From: Pseudonocardia sp. CNS-004
GTDB lineage: Bacteria > Actinomycetota > Actinomycetes > Mycobacteriales > Pseudonocardiaceae
DNA: 64,000 nucleotides
NCBI GenBank assembly: GCA_001942185.1
Contig: MKJV01000090.1
Location: forward strand, 124,001 to 188,000
Reading direction: 5' to 3'
Shown: one piece after another, positions 30,466-39,318 of the stretch
How positions within the stretch are numbered: the stretch's first letter is position 1
Layout: each line of letters starts with the position of its first letter
Made by a program: the position numbers and the translations under genes
The notes under the pieces: generated by a model
Databases searched by the model: none
What the model saw: only the letters and a program-made list of their open reading frames with translations
Told to the model about the DNA's origin: nothing

Positions 30466-31505
30466 GACGTGGCCGTCCCGAGCCGGGTGCCCATCTCGCC
30501 TGCGACGACGGCCCGCTCGGCGGGCACTTCGTCGGCGAAGTGGCACGCCGACAGCTGCCCGCCGCCGACGTCACGGAGCGGCGGGACCTCGGTCCGGCAG
30601 ATCTCCCGGCCCTTGGCGAGCCGGCACCGCGGGTGGAAGGAGCACCCGGTGGGCAGGTCGATCAGGTCCGGGGGCGAGCCGGGGATCGGTTCGAGCTGCT
30701 CGAGGTCGACGTCCAGCCGGGGCAGGCTGCTCAGCAGGCCGAGGGTGTAGGGGTGCCGGCACGAGGCGAAGATCGCGAACACGTCGGCGACCTCGACCAC
30801 GCGCCCGCCGTACATGACGACGACCCGGTCGGCGTTCTCGGCGATCAGCGCGAGGTCGTGGGTGATCAGGACGGTGGCGGCGCCGGTCTGTTCCTGCGCG
30901 GTCCGCAGCACGTCGAGGACCTGCGCCTGGATCGTCACGTCCAGGGCCGTGGTGGGCTCGTCGGCGATGAGCACCTTGGGGTCGTTGGCGATGGCCATCG
31001 CGATCATCGCGCGCTGCCGCATGCCGCCGGAGTGCTCGTGCGGGTACTGGTCGTACCGGGCCTCCGGGTGGGGAACACCGACCGAGGCGAGCAGCTCGAC
31101 GGCCCGGCTGCGCGCGGCGTCCCGGCTCATCCCCCGGTCGTGCAGCCGGAGGGCCTCGGCGATCTGGTCCCCGACCGTCAGCACCGGGTTCAGGCTCGTC
31201 ATCGGATCCTGGAAGATCATCCCGATGTCGCGGCCGCGCAGCTGCCGCAGGAGCTTCTCGGGCAGCCGCAGGAGATCCCGCCCCTCGAAGAGGACCTCAC
31301 CGGCGACGACCCGCCCGGGAGGGCAGGGCACCAACCCGAGGATCGACATCGCCGTCACGGTCTTCCCCGACCCCGACTCACCGACGACGCCCAGCGTCTC
31401 GCCGGGGAACAGGTCCCATCCGACGTCCGTCACGGCCTTCACCACCCCGGCCGGCGTGACGAACTCCGTGGTCAGTCCACGGATCGACAGGAGTGCATCA
31501 GTCAA
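30462..31505 (-). CDS. Oligopeptide ABC transporter ATP-binding protein (OppD-like), TTG start
   Basis: 347-residue ATPase with Walker A GESGSGKTV, signature HSGGMRQRAMIAMAIA, Walker B VLIADEPTTALD and a C-terminal cysteine cluster (CSFHPRCRLAKGREIC). An open frame extends upstream to 32,426, but that part is antisense to the amidohydrolase gene. TTG at 31,505 is chosen because AAGGAGG lies nine bases upstream and the protein then begins at the normal family position (LTDALLSIRGLTTEF). First gene of the operon, 93 bp from the divergent amidohydrolase gene. Confidence 0.9.
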   Translation of the reverse strand: MTDALLSIRGLTTEFVTPAGVVKAVTDVGWDLFPGETLGVVGESGSGKTVTAMSILGLVPCPPGRVVAGEVLFEGRDLLRLPEKLLRQLRGRDIGMIFQDPMTSLNPVLTVGDQIAEALRLHDRGMSRDAARSRAVELLASVGVPHPEARYDQYPHEHSGGMRQRAMIAMAIANDPKVLIADEPTTALDVTIQAQVLDVLRTAQEQTGAATVLITHDLALIAENADRVVVMYGGRVVEVADVFAIFASCRHPYTLGLLSSLPRLDVDLEQLEPIPGSPPDLIDLPTGCSFHPRCRLAKGREICRTEVPPLRDVGGGQLSACHFADEVPAERAVVAGEMGTRLGTATS

Positions 31506-31598
31506 CTGGCCTGGCCTCCTTGACGGATCTGTGGGCTGAAAGGTAGGACAGATCGACGTCGGCCGGGTGACATCTGCATAACGGAGGCAGGATCGACA

Positions 31599-32855
31599 TT
31601 GGGTGATCGGCTTCCGGCGTTCGCCGTCTCGTCGGCGCGGCTGCGTCGCGATCTCGAGCACGTCGCCGGATACGGCGCGACCGTGAGCGGCGGGGTCAGC
31701 CGCACCAGCTTCTCCGCGGCCGACCGGGAGGTGCGCGCGTGGCTGGCCGCCACCTGTGAGCAGGCCGGGCTGGTGATGCGCACCGATGGTGTCGGCAACG
31801 TCTTCGTCCGGTTGGACGCTCCGGGAGCACCGGCGGGCGCGCCGCCGGTCTGGGCGGGCTCCCACCTCGACAGCGTGCCGGAGGGCGGCCGCTTCGACGG
31901 CGCGCTCGGTTCGCTGGCCGCGCTGGAGGTCGTGCGCAGGCTGGCCGAGGAGCGGGTGCCCCTGCGACGCCCGGTCGAGGCCGTCGTCTTCGCCGACGAG
32001 GAGGGCAACTACCACCACCTGTTCGGCTCGACGGCGCTGGCGCGCGGGTTCACGTCCGACGAGCTCGGCGAGCTGCGCGGGCGCGACGGGGATCTCCTCG
32101 TCGACGCGCTGCGGGGCATGGGCTTCGACGGCGCCGCGGCCACCCGGACGGCGGTGCGGCCGGGGGACGTCCACGCCTACGCCGAGCTGCACATCGAGCA
32201 GGGATCCGTGCTGGAGTCCGCCGGGGCCGCGATCGGGGTGGTCACCGCGATCGTGGGGATGGGCGGCGGGCACCTGGAGTTCCGCGGCCGCCAGGACCAC
32301 GCCGGCACCACGCCGATGCCGATGCGGCGGGATGCGTTGCGCGGCGCGGGCGAGCTGTTGGTGCGCCTCCCGGACGTGGCCCGGTCGGTCAGCGACGACG
32401 CGGTCGTCACCTGCGGGATCCTGCACGTGGAGCCCGGCGGGGCCAACGTCGTGCCGGGCGTGGTCGGCATGTCACTGGACTTCCGCGACCCGGAGCGCAG
32501 CCGGCTCCTCGACCTGGAGGAGGCCGTGGTGGCCGCGGCCCGCGACGCCGCGCACCGCCACGACCTGGAGGTCGCCTACACCCGCGAGAGCATCACCGAC
32601 CCGGTGCCGCTGGACCCGCGGGTGCAGGAGCTCGTGGCGACGGTCGCCGCCTGCCACGGCATGGAGACCCGGCGGCTGCCGTCCGGCGCGGGCCACGACG
32701 CCCAGAACATGGCCCGGCTCGCCCCCGCGGGCATGATCTTCGTGCCCAGCGTCGGTGGGCGCAGCCACTCCCCCGCCGAGCTGACCACCTGGGAGGACGT
32801 CGAGGCCGGGGCGAACGTGCTCCTCGGGGTGGTCCACGCGCTCGCCACCGAGTGA
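31599..32855 (+). CDS. M20-family Zn-dependent amidohydrolase (N-carbamoyl-L-amino acid hydrolase / allantoate amidohydrolase type)
   Basis: 418-residue enzyme of the HyuC/AllC branch of M20 peptidases, hydrolysing carbamoyl or ureido C-N bonds with a binuclear metal centre. Visible metal ligands and flanks: GSHLDSVPEGGRFDGALG (His, Asp), ADEEGN (Glu pair), AYAELHIEQG (His), SGAGHDAQNMA (His) and RSHSPAE. The start is TTG at 31,599 with GGAGG 11 bases upstream; no in-frame ATG lies near the conserved N-terminus. Transcribed away from the Opp operon, suggesting joint control and uptake of its substrate by that transporter. The exact substrate is unknown. Confidence 0.9.
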   Translation: MGDRLPAFAVSSARLRRDLEHVAGYGATVSGGVSRTSFSAADREVRAWLAATCEQAGLVMRTDGVGNVFVRLDAPGAPAGAPPVWAGSHLDSVPEGGRFDGALGSLAALEVVRRLAEERVPLRRPVEAVVFADEEGNYHHLFGSTALARGFTSDELGELRGRDGDLLVDALRGMGFDGAAATRTAVRPGDVHAYAELHIEQGSVLESAGAAIGVVTAIVGMGGGHLEFRGRQDHAGTTPMPMRRDALRGAGELLVRLPDVARSVSDDAVVTCGILHVEPGGANVVPGVVGMSLDFRDPERSRLLDLEEAVVAAARDAAHRHDLEVAYTRESITDPVPLDPRVQELVATVAACHGMETRRLPSGAGHDAQNMARLAPAGMIFVPSVGGRSHSPAELTTWEDVEAGANVLLGVVHALATE

Positions 32856-32902
32856 GGGGCCGGCCCCGACCCGGCGTCCGGACCCGGCGTCGCTGCCGCC
32901 CG

Positions 32903-33430
32903 CTATCCGAGCCCGGTGAGGATCGCCGGGGGCATCCGGATCTCGAGCAGGACGATGAGCACGTTGAGGACGACGCCGAACACGGCGACGGACGCCACCA
33001 CGAAGAGCCACTTCTGCTTCGCCTGGAAGCGGAGCAGGGCCACCAGCCAGATCAGCGAGGCGTAGAAGAACGGGATCACGAGCCCGAGCAGCGGCAGCGC
33101 CACCAGCCACAGGGACAGCGCGAGGATCCTGCCGGCGAGGCTCCCCGTCCCGTCCTCCGAGCCGGTGCCGTCGTGGGTGTCGTCGTGGGTGTCGGAGACC
33201 GACGCGCCGATGTCGACGATCTCGCCCTCCGTCAGCGAGTGACCGGCCCGCACCCGGAGGAGGTCGGCGACGAGGTTGTACCCGGCGGCCAGCGTTCCGC
33301 TGACGGTGATGAAGGCGGGGAACCAGTAGGTCGGGCTGTCGACGGACAGCAGGGAGATGGTCGCGGCGGCCGCGAAGACCGCGAGGAGTACCCCGTCCGC
33401 CCCGATCCGGACCGCGCTGAGGCTAACCAC
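32903..33430 (-). CDS. tctB: Tripartite tricarboxylate transporter small membrane subunit TctB
   Basis: 175 residues with four predicted membrane helices and a hydrophilic loop rich in Asp, Thr and Gly after helix two. This is the usual TctB architecture, although sequence conservation in the family is low. GTG start at 33,430 overlaps the end of tctA by 8 bp. Gene order is tctC-tctA-tctB. Last gene of the operon, converging on the amidohydrolase gene. Between the two stops lie a GGGGCCGGCCCC palindrome and a doubled GACCCGGCGTC. Confidence 0.85.
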   Translation of the reverse strand: MVSLSAVRIGADGVLLAVFAAAATISLLSVDSPTYWFPAFITVSGTLAAGYNLVADLLRVRAGHSLTEGEIVDIGASVSDTHDDTHDGTGSEDGTGSLAGRILALSLWLVALPLLGLVIPFFYASLIWLVALLRFQAKQKWLFVVASVAVFGVVLNVLIVLLEIRMPPAILTGLG

Positions 33431-34955
33431 GAGAGGACTCCTTCGTCGGTTCGATCAGCGTCTCGACGGGGGCGAACCGTGCGTAGAGCCGGCCGAAGAC
33501 CCCGGTGAACCCGGCCGTCAACGTGATGAGGATGACGACGCCGATGACGATGACCGAGGGCTCGGTCAACCAGGTCCACCCGTACCGGCCCACCGAGATC
33601 CACAGGTAGTTCTCCGCGCCGCTGCCCAGGACGAACCCGATGAGCAGCGGCGGGCGCGGCCACTTGAGCCCCTGCATCAGCCAGGCCAGCAGGCCGATGA
33701 GGACGACGGCCACCACGTCACCCCACCGGACTCCGGCCTGGTAGCCGGCGATGACCATGATCACCAGCAGGAACGGGCCGTACGTGTAGGGCTTCAGGAG
33801 GCTGATCCTGCTGAGGGTGCCGGCGAGGGCCGCGCTCGACATGGCCCCGATCGCGTTGGCGAGCACCAGCGTCCAGATGATCACGAAGACCAGGTAGAGG
33901 TTCTCGGGCGAGAGCATGCTCGGCCCGGTGGCGACCCCCATGGTGGCGAACCCGCCCAGGAGGATGGCCGCGGTCGCACTGCCGGGGATCCCGAACATCA
34001 GCGTCGGGACGAGGACGCCGCCGTCCTTGGCGTTGTTGGCGGCCTCGGGGGCCATGACGCCGCGGATGTCCCCCTTGCCGAACTGGTCGCGGCCGGAGCG
34101 CACGGCCTGTTTGGTGGCGCCGTAGGTGATCCAGTCGATGACGCTCCCGCCGATGCCGGGGACGATGCCCAGGACGCTGCCCAGGAGGGAGTTGCCGACG
34201 AGCACGCGCTTGTGGCCGAAGGCGGCGCGGGCCCCGCGCAGCACGCCACCGCGCTGGTGGACCATCTTCTGCGCCACCGACTGGTTCTGGGTGAGGAGCG
34301 ACATGATCGACGGGATCGCGAAGAGCCCGATCGCGAGGATGGACAGGTCGAGGCCGTCGTAGAGGTAGAAGACGTCGCCGACGAACCGGTAGTCCCCGGT
34401 CATCGACGCGCTGCCGATGGTGGCGAGCAGCATCCCGAGCAGGCCCGACATGAAGGCCGGGCCGACGGCTCCCCTGGCGAGCACCCCCACGAGGCTGAAC
34501 CCGAGCAGCGTCAGCATGAACAGCTGCGGGGACCCCATCCCGACGATCAGGGGGCGGGCGAACGGGATCAGCACGAGCAGGACGATCCCGCCGATGAACC
34601 CGCCCACCATGTTGGAGGTGAACGCCGCGCCGAGCGCGACGTTGGCCAGGCCCTTGCGGGCCATGGGATAGCCGTCGAGCACGGTGGCCTGGGATGCGGC
34701 GGTCCCGGGAACACCCATCAGCACCGACGGGAACGTGTCGCCGATCGTCGTGGCGGCGTTGAGGCCGATGAGCATCGCGATGCCGCTCGCCGGCTCGAGC
34801 CCGACGATGAGCGGGAGCAGCACCGCCATGCCGGTGAGGCCGCCCAGCCCCGGGATGAGCCCGAGGACCAGGCCGATGCCGACACCGAGGAACAGCCAGA
34901 CGACGTGTTGCGGGCTGACGAGGATCTGCAGCGCTTCGAGAGCGGATTCAAGCAC
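33423..34955 (-). CDS. tctA: Tripartite tricarboxylate transporter large membrane subunit TctA
   Basis: 510 residues with about 12 membrane segments, the family's usual size. Signature regions are present: GLIPGLGGLTGMAVLLPL near the N-terminus and PEAANNAKDGGVLVPTLMFGIPGS in the middle, plus a second PGIGG repeat. Acts with TctB and the TctC binding protein as a cation-driven carboxylate importer. Intact frame; 34 bp from tctC. Confidence 0.95.
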   Translation of the reverse strand: MLESALEALQILVSPQHVVWLFLGVGIGLVLGLIPGLGGLTGMAVLLPLIVGLEPASGIAMLIGLNAATTIGDTFPSVLMGVPGTAASQATVLDGYPMARKGLANVALGAAFTSNMVGGFIGGIVLLVLIPFARPLIVGMGSPQLFMLTLLGFSLVGVLARGAVGPAFMSGLLGMLLATIGSASMTGDYRFVGDVFYLYDGLDLSILAIGLFAIPSIMSLLTQNQSVAQKMVHQRGGVLRGARAAFGHKRVLVGNSLLGSVLGIVPGIGGSVIDWITYGATKQAVRSGRDQFGKGDIRGVMAPEAANNAKDGGVLVPTLMFGIPGSATAAILLGGFATMGVATGPSMLSPENLYLVFVIIWTLVLANAIGAMSSAALAGTLSRISLLKPYTYGPFLLVIMVIAGYQAGVRWGDVVAVVLIGLLAWLMQGLKWPRPPLLIGFVLGSGAENYLWISVGRYGWTWLTEPSVIVIGVVILITLTAGFTGVFGRLYARFAPVETLIEPTKESSRG

Positions 34956-34989
34956 CGGTGATCGGTCCGTTCGTTCCGGAGGGAGCGCC

Positions 34990-36102
34990 TCAGGCGCTGG
35001 TCCGCGCCATGTACTCCTCGAGCCACGTCACCGACTGCGGATCGAGGTCGACGATCGCGGCGGTGGAGGCCGCGACCTCGGCCCCGATCTGCGGTGGCGA
35101 GTCGACGTGCAGGAGCCGGGTGGCCTCGGCGATGAACTGCTCGTCCACGACGAGCTCGCCCACCGCCTCGCGGAGCGCGGCCCGGGCCTCCTCCGGTGCG
35201 TCACCGTGGACCCAGTAGGTCCGCAGGAGGTTGGTCTGCGCGGCCGTGAGGGCCGTGTAGGTGTCCCAGCCGATCCCCTGCGGCTCCTGACCCGTGAGCA
35301 TCCGGTAGGCCTCCGGCATGGTCGGGAGGTCGGGGAAGGCCGGGTCCCGCACGACCTCGCCGCCGACGACGTAGCCCTGGGTCATCAGCGGGACGACCGA
35401 GCCGTCCTGCTCGAGCTGCTTGACGTTCTCGATGTAGTGCGACGAGGTCGAGTTGCCGATGGTGAGCTCCCCGCGCAGGACCGCTGCGGTGACGGCGCCA
35501 CCGCCGTCGTAGCCCATGAGCGGCTCGAAGTCCTTCAGCCCCATCTCCTGGAGCGCGAACGCGCGCACGGCCTCGGAGGCGTTGAGCTCCAGACCGCCGT
35601 AGAAGATCGGGTCGGCCGAGTTCCGGAGATCCTCGAGGGAGTGGATGCCGGCCTGGGTACTGCCGAAGATGACCATCGTGCCGCCGAAGGCCATCAGGGG
35701 CTCGTAGTCGGCCAGGTCGAACTGGATCCCCTCCTTGTCGAACTGGGTGGCCGCGATCAGCCCGCCCGAGCTCATCGCCAGGTTCAGGCCGTTGTGCTCG
35801 GTGCGCTCGAAACGGTTGATGCCGTCCTTCTGCGCGCCGCCGGGGACGTTCTCGACGATGATCTGCGGCTGGCCCTCGAGGTGCTTCGAGAGGTGGCCCG
35901 CCAGCATGCGGCTGTAGACGTCGGAGGCCCCACCCGCATCGAACGGAACGATGAGGTTGATCTCCTTGCCCTGGTAGAAGGGCCCATCCGTACTGCCACC
36001 CGCGGATCCGGAGTTGGTCACACCGCACCCGCCGAGCAGGAGGGCGGCTGCGGCGGCCATGGCCAGGCCGGCGGTGGTCTGTCGATTCGACACCATTGTC
36101 AT
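34990..36102 (-). CDS. tctC: Tripartite tricarboxylate transporter substrate-binding lipoprotein TctC (Bug family)
   Basis: 370-residue extracytoplasmic receptor. The signal peptide ends in lipobox LLGGC. The mature domain begins FYQGKEINLIVPFDAGGASDVY, the conserved Bug-family start, followed by a VENVPGGA motif. The ligand is unknown, but Bug proteins usually bind carboxylates. ATG 36,102 and ATG 36,096 are both possible starts; the second is better spaced from GAGG. Thirty bp downstream of the UGSC-family gene, so very probably co-transcribed with it. Confidence 0.92.
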   Translation of the reverse strand: MTMVSNRQTTAGLAMAAAAALLLGGCGVTNSGSAGGSTDGPFYQGKEINLIVPFDAGGASDVYSRMLAGHLSKHLEGQPQIIVENVPGGAQKDGINRFERTEHNGLNLAMSSGGLIAATQFDKEGIQFDLADYEPLMAFGGTMVIFGSTQAGIHSLEDLRNSADPIFYGGLELNASEAVRAFALQEMGLKDFEPLMGYDGGGAVTAAVLRGELTIGNSTSSHYIENVKQLEQDGSVVPLMTQGYVVGGEVVRDPAFPDLPTMPEAYRMLTGQEPQGIGWDTYTALTAAQTNLLRTYWVHGDAPEEARAALREAVGELVVDEQFIAEATRLLHVDSPPQIGAEVAASTAAIVDLDPQSVTWLEEYMARTSA

Positions 36103-36132
36103 CCTCGGATCGTCGGCTCTCGTGGAGGGATT

Positions 36133-37841
36133 TCAGCTGCTCCGGTGGATCCAGTCCGCCCGGAGCTGCGCCGTGACCGGCGGTAGCGCCGTCGGCATGA
36201 ACATGTCCTTGCCGCGGGTGGACCCGCAGACCGCGAGCACGTACTGGTCCCGGCCCCGCACGACGGGCAGCGTCCGGCCCTCCTGCTCCTCGGCGGAGAG
36301 CTCGAAGGCCCAGTCCCACTCCGGGAACGTCTTCCCGTCCAGGTGCAGCTTCCGCCACTGTTCGATGACGCGGGAGAGCGGCTGGTGGCCGTAGGAGAAC
36401 AGCAGGTCGCGGAACTCCTCCTTGCCGATGCCGCCGTCCGCGAGGGCCTGCGCGTGGGGCGGTGCGACGAGCAGCAGGCGCCCGCTCGGGGACTCCTTCG
36501 CCTTCTCCCCGCCGAACAGCCCGGAGAAGTAGCCGCCCTGCACGCTGTCGAACGCGCTGATCGAGCGCGCGAGCTGATGGGCGTCCAGGTGCCCCTGGAA
36601 GCCGACGTCGGTCTCGCCCAGGGTCACGAACAGGGTCACGGTGTTCTCGTCGGCGCCGTGGCCGGCGTCGACGTGGAAGGGAGTCCACGGGCTCTCGTCG
36701 ACGTTCTCGCTGACGACGACCACGTTCTTGCGGACGGACCCGATGGTGTCCATGTCCAGTACCCCCGGGTACCAGGCGCCGAGGTTCTTGAGCGCGAGCG
36801 TGACGGCGCGCCCGATCCGCAGGTTCACCTGGTTCTGCGCGCCGGGCCCGATGCACGCCCGTCCGCCGTTGATCCCGAGGTCCCGGGTGACGGGACCGTT
36901 CACCAGCACGAACGGGGCGTGTGCGCTCGTCGACATGAGCACCGTGCGCAGCCGCACCTGCTGCTGCGGGTCGTTGAGGCCCGGAGGACGGCCTCGACGA
37001 CGGCCATCTCCTGCGCGGTGGCGCCCGCCATGGCGCAGCGACGGCGATCTTCCGCGGCGTGACCTGCCCGTTCCCCGGCGGCAGCGTGTACAGCACCTCG
37101 TCCGCGTCGGGGATGCCGTGGCACAGGGCGTCCACCGCTCGTGCGTCGGGGGCAGCAGCGGGTACCCGTCACCCCAGTCGCGGTCCATGAAGTACCGGTT
37201 GAACTCGGTGAACAGTTCGGTGGCGCCGTCGGCCTCGAAGGAGATGACCGGTGGCGACGCGGGCGTGCCGCTGGACGCGCCCGCCACCTGGGGCCCCTCC
37301 AGGCAGGCGACGATGCCGGGCAGCGCATCCAGCGACTGCCGCACCGACACCTCCACCGTGGCGTTGTTGTAGACCCACGGCACCACGACCCGCTGGACGT
37401 CGGGGAGGGCGAACGCCTGGCGCTCGCTTCGACGTCCTCCTCGAACCCCTTCGACACCACCATCACCGCAGGGACGCCTGCGCGTTCCACGGCGATGATG
37501 TCGTGGGTCATCCAGGAGCTGCACGAACCGCAGTCGGCCGTGCACCCCACGACCGCGGTGCACTCGCGCACCACCTGGTCGAGGAGGCTCCGGTCACACG
37601 GGATGGAGCCGCTGTAGAACCTCGTGGAGAGCCCCTCGAACTGCGCCTCGAGCGCCGCGCCGAGCGCCCGCAGCGCGACGTCCCCGTTGGGCTTGCCGTT
37701 CCAGAGCAGACCGACCGTCTGCCCGGCCAGACCGGCGGGACGCGGCGCCAGCCCGGCGACGTCCGTTCCGTACTTGTCCGCGGTCGGGTTCAGCACGTCC
37801 AACTTCTGCATCCCGGCGCCTGCATCGGGCGGACTCGCCAT
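36133..37841 (-). CDS. UGSC-family protein with Cys replacing selenocysteine (frameshifted)
   Basis: About 570 residues when four missing bases (near 37,430, 37,145, 37,035 and 36,985) are allowed for. The N-terminal domain holds CTADCGSCSSWMTHD, the family's U/C-G-S-C redox-like motif with Cys in the first position, then VPAVMVVSKGFEEDVE. A C-terminal domain follows, with INGGRACIGPGAQNQVNLRIGR and SENVDESPWTPFHVDAGHG. Members of this family are often selenoproteins; their reaction is not known to me. ATG 37,841 has GAGGAG upstream. It sits between a NifU-C-like gene and tctCAB on one strand with gaps of 30-50 bp, which suggests a shared substrate or cofactor. Confidence 0.78.
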
Positions 37842-37890
37842 GGGGAACCGATCTCCTCGACGTCGAAGGGGGTAGCGAGGGGGCGCAGGC

Positions 37891-38148
37891 TCAGCCCGCG
37901 GGGGTCTGGATGCGTAGCGAGGCCAGCTCGACGCCCTGGGCCCGGACGGCTTCCTCCAGGAACGCCCGGACCATCGGTTCGTCGATGGTGCAGGTGACGC
38001 AGTCGTCGTTGCCGGCCTTCCGGAACGCGACGACGAGCTCGCCGGTCTCCGGGTCGTAGGTGCGGAAGTCCAGCTCTCCCCCGTCCCGTCGGACGATCGA
38101 CCCGATGTCGTCCACCGCGCGGTGGACCTCGGCGTTCTGGTGCTCCAT
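37891..38148 (-). CDS. Small NifU C-terminal-like protein
   Basis: 85 residues from ATG 38,148 (GGAAGGGG nine bases upstream); a longer frame from 38,268 lacks a ribosome site. It resembles the NifU/Nfu Fe-S scaffold domain: VDDIGSIVRRDGGELDFRTY matches the conserved RDGG region and DCVTC matches the CxxC ligand pair. First gene of the UGSC/tctCAB operon. It could carry an Fe-S cluster or a persulfide for the UGSC-type protein, but that is inference. An inverted repeat GGTCGTG-N7-CACGACC at 38,192-38,212, about 45 bp upstream, is a possible operator. The rest of the 270-bp divergent gap shows nothing clear. Confidence 0.72.
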   Translation of the reverse strand: MEHQNAEVHRAVDDIGSIVRRDGGELDFRTYDPETGELVVAFRKAGNDDCVTCTIDEPMVRAFLEEAVRAQGVELASLRIQTPAG

Positions 38149-38419
38149 GACCGGTACCCCTTCCCGCGGCGGCGCGCGGCGATGCGAATGCGGTCGTGAC
38201 GAGGCCACGACCCGGCGGCGACGGTCCCACCGGTAGGCCAGAGGCTTATTGGCTGAGTCTCTTGCCACGAAGTAGGGGGGTCAACCGTCGTTCGTCCCGT
38301 TCGCGACGAGACGCGGGGCCGTCGGGTTCCGGGGAATCTCCGACCGCGAAGCGCTGTTGAGCCGATCGTATCGGTGGACATATCATCTGTCGAACCACAC
38401 ATCTATGGACGAAGGAACC

Positions 38420-39318
38420 ATGACGGACTACGGGCACGACCTGCGGTTCGGGTCGTTCATCACGCCGGCCAACGCGGCGCCCCAGCAGGTCGTCGCCCTG
38501 GCGCAGACCGCTGAGGAGGCGGGGCTCGATCTCGCGACGTTCCAGGACCACCCGTACCAACCCCGGTACCTCGACACCTGGACGTTGCTCAGCTACGTCG
38601 CGGCGCGGACGGAGCGCCTCACGCTGTCGGGCAACGTGCTCAACCTCCCGCTGCGCCCGCCCGCCGTGCTCGCCCGGGCCGCCGCGAGCCTCGACCTGCT
38701 CAGTGGTGGCCGTTTCGAGCTCGGCCTCGGCGCGGGCGGGTTCTGGGACGCATCGAGGCGATGGGCGGGCGGCGGCTCTCCCCGGGGCAGGCGGTCGACG
38801 CGCTCGACGAGGCCATCGACGTCATCCGGGGCGTCTGGGACGCCGGCAACCGCGAACCGCTGCGCATCGACGGGACGTACTACCAGCTCCACGGGGCCAA
38901 GCGGGGCCCGGCGCCGGCCCATCCGATCGGCATCCGGCTCGGCGCGTACAAGCCGCGGATGCTGCGGCTCATCGGGCGCAAGGCCGACGGCTGGCTGCCG
39001 ACCCTCGCGTACCTGGACTCGGTGCAGGCCCTCGCCGACGGCAACGCCGTGATCGACGAGGCCGCGCACGAGGCGGGGCGCGACCCGCGGGCGATCCGGC
39101 GCCAGCTCAACGTCGGTGGCCGGTTCGGCGCCGACCCGGGCGACCAGCTGCTCACCGGGCCGCCGGTGCGCTGGGCCGAGCAGCTCACCACGCTGGCGCT
39201 CGAGTACGGCGTGGCCGACTTCATCCTCGCGAGCGACGATCCGCAGGCGATCGCGGTCTTCGGTGAGCAGGTCGCGCCCGCGGTGCGCGAGCTGGTGGCG
39301 GCCGAGCGTGCCCGATGA
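38420..39318 (+). CDS. LLM-class flavin-dependent oxidoreductase (frameshifted)
   Basis: Luciferase-like TIM-barrel monooxygenase or dehydrogenase using FMN or F420, about 299 residues. Seen: LRFGSFITPANAAPQQVV at the N-terminus, EAGLDLATFQDHPY, ARAAASLDLLSGGRFELGLGAG and IGIRLGAYKPRMLRLIGRKADGW. A missing base near 38,755 separates GGFWDA from IEAMGGRRLSPGQAVDALDEAI. ATG 38,420 follows GAAGGA; ATG 38,405 is an alternative. The stop overlaps the next gene (ATGA). Divergent from the NifU/UGSC/Tct operon. Confidence 0.88.

Noticed and set aside
30462..32426. OppD extended upstream to 32,426
   Set aside because: The extension is antisense to the amidohydrolase gene, lacks OppD homology, and TTG 31,505 has a strong ribosome site at the normal N-terminus.
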